Assembly: GCA_038231495.1 (NCBI GenBank)
Contig: JBBRLG010000073.1
Span: forward strand, 1 to 18,310
Origin: JBBRLG01 sp038231495
Lineage (GTDB): Bacteria; Planctomycetota; Planctomycetia; Gemmatales; Gemmataceae
DNA length: 18,310 nt
Direction of reading: 5' to 3'
This document shows, piece after piece, positions 8,501-13,901 of this stretch; within the stretch, counting starts at the first letter, position 1, and the number at the start of each line of letters is the position of its first letter. A program made the translations under genes and the position numbers. The notes under the pieces are model-generated. The model saw nothing but the letters and a program-made list of their open reading frames with translations. It did not search any database and was not told the origin of the DNA.

Positions 8501-9761
8501 CAGCCTCACTGTCGATCTGGGCTTCGGCGGATACTTCACCCTGGCCGGCGTTCTCAGCTTCCAGGGGGGCGTCGGCGGCACCGACCCGGTGCGTGTAACG
8601 GGGGGCAATTTGCAGACCACCACGGTCGCCTACACCGGCCCGGGGGCCGGCAGTGTCGGTCTGTTTACCGGCGCCCCCGGCTCTCTCCAGGTCGCCTTCA
8701 CCAATGCGACGGCACTGGACGTGACCGGCGACACCACCGCAACACTTACCTTCCAGCTGCCCGGGTCACCTGATAGCGTTACGCTCACCGACCGGGGCGA
8801 TGGCGGTGCCTCATCCCTTGGCGGCACCAGTGGCAATTTTGTCGCCACGACCTATAAGGACCCAACCGCACTCCTGTTGTTGACGGCCGGACCAGGTAAC
8901 GACGCCTTGACCCTGAGGCGGCTCGCCGCCACGACGGCCAACTACGTCCTGGACGCCGGCGGCGGCACGAACAACCTGACCGTCGATTTTTCGAGCGAGA
9001 CCGCGGCCGATGTCGTGTACCTGACGGCCACCGCCATCCATGCCAACGGCCTGGGTGCCGGCAACGTCTACTACCGCGCCACCGGTGGCAATTTCGGCGG
9101 CGCCGTGACGCTCAGCCTCGGTTCGGGCGGCAATCGCGTCTTTTTGCAAGGCACGCAGGCGGGCGCTCCGACCCTCGTGCAGACCGGCTCCGGTGACGAC
9201 ACGGTCGTCGTTTCTTCGGACCCCAACCCGGCCCTTGGGCAACTCAACACCTTCGCCGCGCCCCTGACCCTCGACGCCGGCGCGGGTGCCAACCTGCTGC
9301 TCGTCAGCGAGGCCGCGAAGGCGACCAGCGACACGGTGTGGGTCACGGACCACGGCGTTGCCTTCGACGGCGAGCAGTTTACCCTTTTCTTCCGCGCCAC
9401 CGGAGGGACCTTCGCGCGAGGAATCCAGGTCGTGGAGGGCACCGGCAACGACACGGCGATCGTGCAGAGCCAACTGCCGAACGTGCCCACAACGGTGTTT
9501 GGCAACGGCGGCGACGACATCTTCCGGGTCGCCGTTACCAATGCCAGCCAGTACGCCAACCTCTTCCTGGACGGCGATGCCGGCAACAGCATGCTCCAGG
9601 CCTTCGACCTGACCGGCGGCGCGACTGTGCGGCGGCGCCTAACCGCCGGCAACCAAGGGACGCTTGAATTGTCCTACCCCAACGGAGGGAGGAGTGTCAT
9701 TAACTTCCAGAACATGAAGCAGCAGTTTGCGAACGTACCTCTTACGGAGGTGCCCTCGTAA
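5583..9761 (+). CDS. Giant secreted beta-helix protein with LEVLESR N-terminal motif
   Basis: 1392-aa protein. ATG 5583 follows CGGAGA (5571-5576). After a basic N-terminus it carries LEVLESRLAPTVT (residues 38-50), the LExLExRxxP-type motif at the start of many large planctomycete extracellular proteins. Residues about 165-570 are parallel beta-helix repeats (NosD/pectate-lyase-like: VNVANGTYTES, repeated N-x-I/V, G-N-T and V-T-I steps). About 735-780 matches the autotransporter-associated beta-strand repeat (LVKQGSGTFTLPGTSTYSG, then TVNGGILVV). About 1090-1320 has Gly/Asp-rich RTX-like steps (GPGNDALTL, GSGDDTVVV, GTGNDTAIV, GNGGDDIF) and two related modules (YYRATGGNF and FFRATGGTF). The composition is rich in Thr, Gly, Asn and Ala with almost no Cys. 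I see no C-terminal membrane anchor or dockerin. Probably a surface or matrix protein; its ligand is unknown. Confidence 0.88.
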   Translation: MRLLQRFASHFVQKKSGAFAWRERTFNCPDRLGERLGLEVLESRLAPTVTAVPPVGGLLTVNFGASNDVATILGTAPSGALITVSGTGLAPTPFAGVTSIAVTHTPATANQAVTLQTAAPNAILAPGGTLSVAGIATTTVNGVVNASTVTGDATTVNVQSGNGAKIQTGVNLAVAGATVNVANGTYTESNILVAKALTINGQSQAGVLLRPAIADAHDDSAFGGAAVSNGFVVQSNNVTVQNLTIDGNANGTLAGTQNFRAGVITDNTAPGQPFSGLTVQNVTVQNAFRRGIQVSTQRVGGSANQILNNTITGVTNPSGSGTGISIFGDSVVTGNTVGGAAAGALNDTGIGANGGPAIGPGVPNPVLTAQGNTLINNTTGFNLSELGANSVIGGPAAANANTVTMNGSGEVGVLLKFLVGSVTIQGNQISGSATDAGVWLQNNNPGAPPAVVIAGNVISTTGSTATTAGTGTGLFLFDDPTVTGENTAGALVATLRNNTVNGFVRGIDVAQTYATAPQNLTATLDGNTLGNNATGIRLLQTNAGVTVTATFVNTNTITGGATGLFVSGTGVTISGSTLATAAFAGETARYIDLQNKALAGTVLDARAVTFEGRTGAADTVAQNFAVEAKLHQKVEDPTVGLINFLDRNVFVVNTNTIANGFNAANPGDTLNVQGGTYAEAFNDTKGVNLLVASPDTVTINSLTGGGNSTVTLSGTGATLAFGDATNTTFAGTITGTGNLVKQGSGTFTLPGTSTYSGTTTVNGGILVVTGTLAAGGTVSVNNGATLTGTGTLSRVVAVNSGGTLAPSLTGPATLTVGGLTFQPGGTLVVFLNGPAAGTGYTQLVVTGGPVTLNNGTLQVNRGAFTPNAGSVITLIANMGGATITGNFSGLPEGGAFNLNGVPGFVTYTGNTGNDFIIAFVGPIAFPGGINGTNFVVRRSGSDVQTLIDGKLVDSRPLAAVTNLSLKGTDGAANSLTVDLGFGGYFTLAGVLSFQGGVGGTDPVRVTGGNLQTTTVAYTGPGAGSVGLFTGAPGSLQVAFTNATALDVTGDTTATLTFQLPGSPDSVTLTDRGDGGASSLGGTSGNFVATTYKDPTALLLLTAGPGNDALTLRRLAATTANYVLDAGGGTNNLTVDFSSETAADVVYLTATAIHANGLGAGNVYYRATGGNFGGAVTLSLGSGGNRVFLQGTQAGAPTLVQTGSGDDTVVVSSDPNPALGQLNTFAAPLTLDAGAGANLLLVSEAAKATSDTVWVTDHGVAFDGEQFTLFFRATGGTFARGIQVVEGTGNDTAIVQSQLPNVPTTVFGNGGDDIFRVAVTNASQYANLFLDGDAGNSMLQAFDLTGGATVRRRLTAGNQGTLELSYPNGGRSVINFQNMKQQFANVPLTEVPS

Positions 9762-9814
9762 ATAGGATGTGCCGGTCGTCGCTGCCGAGTCCAGGCGCGG
9801 TGAGGCAGCGGGAT

Positions 9815-10317
9815 CATTTCGGGCGCGGCCGTCGCTTGGTGCAACTGCCGGACCTCGTCCCACAACGCCGACCATTTACCCGCCTCGTCGGGGGGCAAGG
9901 CGGCAATGGCGTCGGGTTCGCGGACGGACCGCAGGTCAGGGTTCGTCAGCCACGCGGTCAGTTGGGCGTGGACGACATCACCGCGGACCCGTCACATGAT
10001 CCGGAACGGCCCGAGCAAGGCGTCGAGCCACTCCCGCGCAGGCCGGGGTAGTCGGCTCTCGGGGGCGGGGACACGCCTTGCTCGGCGGCGGCAGTCTTGT
10101 CCCGCGGCATAGCCTGGCCTTCAGGGAGGTGAATTGCGCGTCGAACTCTTTCCGGTTGAACCGTGCGGCCTCGGCGCACCTTTGGCGGAGCCCGCTCATC
10201 CGTGCGAACTCCAACAAGTCATTGGCGCCCGCGGCCTTTGCGGTTCCGGCCAAGACCGTTTCCCGCTTCGCGTCGAGCCGGACAAGGCGCTCGCACTCCG
10301 CCGCCCACTGAGCCGAG
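9815..10317 (-). pseudogene. Remnant of a TPR-type C-terminal tail of a planctomycete kinase-like protein
   Basis: Read on the minus strand from 10317 there is AQWAAECERLVRLDAK, then LLEFARMSGLRQRCAEAARFNRKEF. In another frame this continues as REWLDALLGPFRIM, an in-frame TGA (9994-9992), AQLTAWLTNPDLRSVREPDA and ALPPDEAGKWSALWDEVRQL. The order and wording match the C-terminal tails I know from Gemmata Ser/Thr kinases with TPR repeats (LVRLD, then CAEAARFY-like, then RRQAREWL, then DPDLAGVRDP, then LPPDE..W..LW.DV). The frame changes near the middle and a stop interrupts it, so this is decayed. No kinase domain precedes it; the sequence stops about 15 bp before a palindromic repeat. It is not part of the kinase at 1498. 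Confidence 0.62.
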
Positions 10318-10333
10318 GGGTACTATGTCAAGT

Positions 10334-10387
10334 GATCGGGTTAAGGGGTCGGGTGTCGATTTCCGACTCGCCGCCCGACCCCTTTTT
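10334..10387. repeat. REP-like palindromic repeat, copy 3
   Basis: GATCGGGTTAAGGGGTCGGG, TGTCGA, loop TTTCCGA, then CTCGCCGCCCGACCCCTTTTT. It shares the GGGTTAAGGGGTCGGG left end with copy 1. It is followed after 13 bp by copy 4 in tandem. Confidence 0.75.
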
Positions 10388-10400
10388 CTGACCTTTTTCT

Positions 10401-10452
10401 GACCCGGTTAAAAGTTCGGGGGTCGATTTCCGAATCCGCTCCCGAACCCTTT
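10401..10452. repeat. REP-like palindromic repeat, copy 4
   Basis: GACCCGGTTAAAAGTTCGGG, GGTCGA, loop TTTCCGA, then ATCCGCTCCCGAACCCTTT. It is diverged but has co-varying arms: GTTCGGG on the left is matched by CCCGAAC on the right, whereas the other copies have GGTCGGG and CCCGACC. It ends 14 bp after the stop codon of the antitoxin gene (minus strand, 10467). Confidence 0.75.
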
Positions 10453-10466
10453 CATCCGTCATGCCG

Positions 10467-10727
10467 TTACGATGCCTCCGCCGTCACAATAATGACGCGC
10501 GAGTGTTCCGTGAGTTTCACCGCCGGATCGAGGGGACGGACCAAGCCGTTCTCCACGACACTCGCCACCGCAAGGGGGCGCCGCCGAAGCCGGCCCAGGT
10601 GGGCCTCCACCGGCGACGGAGCCACGTCGGGCGGCAATTCGGGAGGTGCCAGCTGCGCCTCCGCCGCGATCTGCTCGTCTTGCGCTCGACGGCCAGGGCT
10701 TCGCTGGTCAACGGGGGGAGTAGACAT
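10467..10727 (-). CDS. Putative antitoxin (DUF104-like C-terminus)
   Basis: 86-aa protein. The first 50 residues are disordered, rich in Pro, Arg and Ala. The last 30 (VVENGLVRPLDPAVKLTEHS, then RVIIVTAEAS) resemble the short beta-strand module of DUF104/AF2212-like antitoxins, in which a signature like GxVxPLxPxxLxEgxxV is usual. It starts 11 bp after the stop of the toxin-like gene at 10739-11017 on the same strand, so toxin precedes antitoxin, as in brnTA. The ribosome binding site is weak (GAGAGA about 8 bases upstream), suggesting translation coupled to the upstream gene. No DNA-binding domain is recognisable. Confidence 0.65.
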   Translation of the reverse strand: MSTPPVDQRSPGRRAQDEQIAAEAQLAPPELPPDVAPSPVEAHLGRLRRRPLAVASVVENGLVRPLDPAVKLTEHSRVIIVTAEAS

Positions 10728-10738
10728 CGGTGTTTCTC

Positions 10739-11017
10739 TCAGTACGCGGCGATCACAAAAATGGACGGGTCGCCCAACTCTCCGAAGACATCGGGGAGCT
10801 CGTCGTCCTCCCGGTCGTAACGCCCGATCACCCAGATCCGGCGCCCCGATGGCGTCTCAGCGAACAGTTGGAAGGAACCGTCCTTGCGCTCTTGAAGGCT
10901 GAGAACCCGGTCGAAGGCGGCCTCGACCTCCGCCGCCGAGAGATTGTGGGCGTCGATTTTCTGGAGGTTCCATTCGATCCACTTGAACTCCCTCGTCGGC
11001 TGATGTCGTCGAGGCAA
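10739..11017 (-). CDS. BrnT-like / DUF4258-like putative toxin
   Basis: 92-aa protein with FKWIEWNLQKIDAHNLSAAEV near the N-terminus, a central beta region (GSFQLFAETPSGRRIWVIGRY) and the ending IFVIAAY. This is the layout of small BrnT-type RelE-fold toxins (W-x-x-x-K/N-x-x-K-H-x-[IV], then strands ending in VI-A). The gene lies just upstream of a DUF104-like antitoxin, supporting the call. The only start codon before the conserved part is TTG at 11017, and it touches palindromic repeat copy 5. No ATG or GTG exists before the upstream stop at 11065-11063. The native start may therefore have been replaced when the repeat arrived. A bicistronic toxin-antitoxin unit is likely; the ribonuclease activity is inferred. 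Confidence 0.66.
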   Translation of the reverse strand: MPRRHQPTREFKWIEWNLQKIDAHNLSAAEVEAAFDRVLSLQERKDGSFQLFAETPSGRRIWVIGRYDREDDELPDVFGELGDPSIFVIAAY

Positions 11018-11078
11018 GGGGGTCGGGAGCCGCTTTCCGATTCGACTTCCGACGGCTTTGATCTACCCGACCCCTTTT
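11016..11078. repeat. REP-like palindromic repeat, copy 5 (extended)
   Basis: AAGGGGGTCGGGAGCCGC, loop TTTCCGA, TTCGACTTCCGACGGCTTT, then a further ATCTACCCGACCCCTTTT. The outer CCCGACCCCTTTT pairs better with the left arm than the inner one does, so this copy offers two alternative hairpins. It overlaps the TTG start of the toxin-like gene by 2 bp. With copies 3 and 4 it brackets the second toxin-antitoxin pair. Confidence 0.72.
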
Positions 11079-11297
11079 ATCTACCGCAAAGGGACCGATT
11101 TCATGGAAGTATTGTACCGACTGCGGGGGTTTGGCGACACGGAATCGGGACGCACACCGACAGACCGGTGTCGTGCGCCGCGCGGTACAATCCGGCCAAT
11201 TCAATCGCCACCGTGAGAGGATGAACCGGACAGGAGTTATCTCGGACAAACAAGATGGCCGTAGCGCATGTAAGCCTTGGACGTGCAACGGTGGTTG

Positions 11298-11365
11298 GCC
11301 GCTTGCGGCTTTGCAAATACCTGCAAAGCCGCAAGCGGCATTCTTCTTTCCTTTTTCTCTGTGCC
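11298..11365. repeat. Perfect 18-bp inverted repeat (GCCGCTTGCGGC family) with pyrimidine tract
   Basis: Left arm 11298-11315 (GCCGCTTGCGGCTTTGCA) and right arm 11322-11339 are exact reverse complements around a 6-base loop. A pyrimidine-rich tract follows to 11365; its 23 bases from 11343 equal 23-45. As RNA it would form a strong hairpin followed by a U-rich run, so it could act as a terminator. It lies upstream of the propeller gene rather than behind a plus-strand gene, so a dispersed repeat is the better reading. Confidence 0.75.
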
Positions 11366-11425
11366 CCCGGCACCTCGGGCGATAAGCTGTCTTTCGCCCC
11401 CCTGTTTTACACCAAGGAGATTCCC

Positions 11426-12415
11426 ATGAAGTCCCTCTTTCTGGCTGCGGTCGCCACCGTTGCCGTCCTGGTTTTGTCCACCCCCGTGCCCGCCGGCGAG
11501 TTGGAGCTGGTGCAAACCATCGTCCTCAAGGGCAAGGCGGGCGGCCTCGATCACGTCGCCATCGACGCCAAGCGCGAGCGGCTGTTCGTCGCCAACAAGG
11601 TCAACAACACGCTCGACATCGTAGACCTCAAGGCCGGCAAGCTGATCGAACAAAAGCCGAATCAGACCGCGATCCAGGGCATCGCTTACGCCGCGGACCT
11701 GGACAAAATCTTCGTCGGCCTCGGCACTCAGGGCCTGTGCAACGTCATCGACGGCGAGTCGTACAAGCTGCTCAAGACGATCAAGTTCAAAGACGACGCC
11801 GACAACGTCCGCTACAACGCCGCGACGCACCTGGTCTACGTGGCCCACGCGGAAAAGATGCTCGGCGTGATCGACGCCAAGACCTACGAGGTCAAGGCCG
11901 ACATCAAGCTGCCCGACACGGCCGAGGGCTTTGAAATGGAATCGAAGCGCTCTCTCATGTACCTCAGCGCCCCGGCCGCCAACGTGGTCGCGGTCATCGA
12001 CACCGACAAGAACGAGGTCGTGAAGACCTACCCGATGAAACTGGCGGGCGGCGCTCACCCGCTCGCGCTGGACGAGGCGAACAAGCGCGTCTACATCGGT
12101 TGCCGTAAGGAGCCGAAGGTCATCGTCATGGACACCGAGTCGGGCAAGGAGTTGAGTGCCGTCGATGTCGTGGGCAACATCGACGACCTGTGGCTGGACG
12201 CCAAGCGTAAGCGGCTGTACGCCTCGTGCGGCGACGGCTCCCTGGTGGTGCTCAAGCAGGTGGACGCCGACAAGCTCGAAGTCGTGGAGAAGGTCGAGAC
12301 GCCCAAGGGGGCGAAGACGTGTTTGTACGTGCCGGCGACGGGCAAGTTGTACCTCGCGGTGCCGCGCCAGGAAGGTAAGGACGGGCCGGAAGTGCGGATT
12401 TATCAGGTGAAGTAG
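11426..12415 (+). CDS. Secreted YVTN-type beta-propeller protein
   Basis: 329-aa protein preceded by AAGGAGA (11414-11420), 5 bases before the ATG. It has a clear signal peptide (KSLFLAAVATVAVLVLS, then PVPA; cleavage probable near residue 23). The mature part is a run of about 40-45-residue blades of the YVTN/SMP-30-like type: LDHVAIDAKRERLFVANKVN, TLDIVDLKAGKLIE, LVYVAHAEKMLGVIDAKTYE, LMYLSAPAANVVAVIDTDKN, RVYIGCRKEPKVIVMDTESGKEL, RLYASCGDGSLVVLKQ. That is consistent with a single 6-7-bladed propeller. The protein should be periplasmic or secreted. No catalytic signature is certain, so ligand binding or lactonase-like activity is open. The gene stands alone and is bracketed by hairpins of the GCCGCTTGCGGC family. 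Confidence 0.87.
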   Translation: MKSLFLAAVATVAVLVLSTPVPAGELELVQTIVLKGKAGGLDHVAIDAKRERLFVANKVNNTLDIVDLKAGKLIEQKPNQTAIQGIAYAADLDKIFVGLGTQGLCNVIDGESYKLLKTIKFKDDADNVRYNAATHLVYVAHAEKMLGVIDAKTYEVKADIKLPDTAEGFEMESKRSLMYLSAPAANVVAVIDTDKNEVVKTYPMKLAGGAHPLALDEANKRVYIGCRKEPKVIVMDTESGKELSAVDVVGNIDDLWLDAKRKRLYASCGDGSLVVLKQVDADKLEVVEKVETPKGAKTCLYVPATGKLYLAVPRQEGKDGPEVRIYQVK

Positions 12416-12430
12416 CGCTTGGGCGAGTCG

Positions 12431-12473
12431 AGCCGCTTGCGGCTTAGCGGATCCCGCAAAGCCGCAAGCGGCT
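12431..12473. repeat. Long hairpin of the GCCGCTTGCGGC family
   Basis: AGCCGCTTGCGGCTT (12431-12445) pairs perfectly with AAGCCGCAAGCGGCT (12459-12473). Inside, GCGG-ATC-CCGC extends the stem after one A-A mismatch, leaving a 3-base loop. It begins 16 bp after the propeller stop codon and could terminate transcription, but there is no T run afterwards. The same palindrome at 11298 and at the window start suggests a dispersed repeat. Confidence 0.72.
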
Positions 12474-12554
12474 AACCTCGCCAAGTTCTCGCTGATAGTG
12501 TAAACTACCTTCGCCCACCCGCACGCGCCCCCCGCCGGTTCGGAGACTCTTCCC

Positions 12555-13865
12555 ATGTGGACCATCCTCGGCAGTCGTGCCACGCACTGCGACGGCCTGT
12601 CGCGCCGCAACTTCCTCAAAGTCGGCGCACTCCTCAGCGGCGGCCTGACGCTGCCCGGCCTCCTGCACTGCCGGGCCGACGCGCCCAAAACCGAGCCGCG
12701 CTCCGCCATCCTCATCTACCTCGGCGGCGGCCCGTCGCACTACGAAACCTTCGACCCCAAGCCCGACGCTCCGTCCGAAATCCGCGGCCCCTACAAGCCG
12801 ATCGCCACCAGCGTGCCCGGCCTGTCTATCTCCGAGACGCTGCCGCGGTTGGCGAAAGTCGCCCCCAAGTACAGCCTCATTCGCTCCTGCGCCCACGACA
12901 ACCCCGGCCACGGCGGCGGCAACCGTTACGTCCACACCGGCTACAAGAGTGCGTCGCTGGAGTTCGAGCAACCGCACGACTACCCGGCCGTCGGCTCGTG
13001 GGTTTCCAAGGTGCGCGGTGCCATGTCCAACGGCATGCCGACGTTCATCCGCTGTCCGGCGTCGAACGACCCCGGCCCGGCGTTCCTGGGCAACGCCTAC
13101 AACCCGTTCGACGTTTACTCCACCGGCCGACCGCTGGGCGCGACGGTGACGCCGATCCTGCCACTGGCCCGCGTCCAGGACCGCCGCACGCTGCGCGACG
13201 CCTTCGACACGGTCCAACGGCACGGCGCCGAAAAGTCCAAAATGGACGCGATGGACGACCTGGAACGGCAGGCGTTCGAGATGATCTCGAAGCCGGCGGC
13301 CCGGCTGGCGTTCGACCTGGAGCGCGAGCCACTGCCGGTGCGGGAGCGTTACGGCACGCACGAAGCCGGCAAGAGCTTCCTGCTGGCTCGCCGCTTCATT
13401 GAAGCGGGTGCGGGCATCGTCTCGGTGCGCATGGGCAGCTGGGACCACCACGGCAACGCGGGCGGTACGGTCAAAACGGGCACGGAGGAGAACTGCCCGC
13501 CACTGGACCAGGCGCTGGCGGCGCTCCTGACCGACCTGGACGACCGCGGCCTGAGCGAGCGGGTGCTGGTGTGGTGCTGGGGCGAGTTCGGCCGAACGCC
13601 GAAGATCAATAACACGTTCGGCCGCGACCACTGGCCGCAGGCGATGTCGGTCTTGATGAGCGGCGGCGGTCTGAAGTCCGGCGTGGTGGTGGGTGCGACG
13701 AACAAGAAGGGCGAAGAGCCGGTGAACCGCCCGCTGAGTCCCGCCGACGTGCTGGCGACGGTCTACCGCCAGCTGGGCGTGGACCCGGCGCAATCGTTCC
13801 CAACGTCCGGTAACCGCCCGGTGTCGATCCTCAACCACGGTACGCCGATTGAGGAATTGATCTAA
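12555..13865 (+). CDS. DUF1501 domain protein with twin-arginine signal
   Basis: 436-aa protein of the DUF1501 family, abundant in planctomycetes and distantly related to alkaline phosphatase/sulfatase-fold proteins. GGAG (12542-12545) precedes the ATG by 9 bases. Residues 16-37 contain SRRNFLKVG and a hydrophobic stretch, consistent with Tat export. Family features include ILIYLGGGPSHYETFDPKPD, GPYKPIAT.VPG, DNPGHGGGNRYVHTGY, WDHHGN, LVWCWGEFGRTPKINN, GRDHWP and the C-terminal RPLSPADVLATVYRQLGVDP. The HDHW/GEFGRTP-type motifs are the probable metal-site region. These genes usually follow a DUF1549/DUF1553 cytochrome-type gene; here there is none, so the gene is solitary. Its substrate is unknown. 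Confidence 0.92.
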   Translation: MWTILGSRATHCDGLSRRNFLKVGALLSGGLTLPGLLHCRADAPKTEPRSAILIYLGGGPSHYETFDPKPDAPSEIRGPYKPIATSVPGLSISETLPRLAKVAPKYSLIRSCAHDNPGHGGGNRYVHTGYKSASLEFEQPHDYPAVGSWVSKVRGAMSNGMPTFIRCPASNDPGPAFLGNAYNPFDVYSTGRPLGATVTPILPLARVQDRRTLRDAFDTVQRHGAEKSKMDAMDDLERQAFEMISKPAARLAFDLEREPLPVRERYGTHEAGKSFLLARRFIEAGAGIVSVRMGSWDHHGNAGGTVKTGTEENCPPLDQALAALLTDLDDRGLSERVLVWCWGEFGRTPKINNTFGRDHWPQAMSVLMSGGGLKSGVVVGATNKKGEEPVNRPLSPADVLATVYRQLGVDPAQSFPTSGNRPVSILNHGTPIEELI

Positions 13866-13901
13866 TTGCGATCCGGCCCGATGCGCGCAATTGAGACGAA
13901 C

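Noticed and set aside
4117..11078. CRISPR array made of the palindromic repeats
   Set aside because: The five copies are hundreds to thousands of bases apart, apart from one tandem pair, with no regular spacers and no cas genes.
11111..11116. TACAAT on the minus strand as -10 of the second toxin-antitoxin unit
   Set aside because: The position is reasonable (about 90 bp upstream of the start), but no -35 match is found at 16-18 bp spacing.
11101..11230. Minus-strand peptide containing HPLTVAIELAGLYRAAHDTGL
   Set aside because: It looks protein-like for about 40 residues and might be a remnant, but I cannot tie it to any family and it has no start with a ribosome binding site.
11237..12715. 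492-residue open frame on the minus strand
   Set aside because: It is antisense to the propeller gene, crosses both hairpins and is rich in Arg, His, Val and Leu, as expected of the complement of a high-GC gene. It shows no family features.
12444..13838. 464-residue open frame on the minus strand
   Set aside because: It lies fully antisense to the DUF1501 gene, which has clear family motifs, a Tat signal and a ribosome binding site. The antisense product has the usual Arg/Val/Ala shadow composition.
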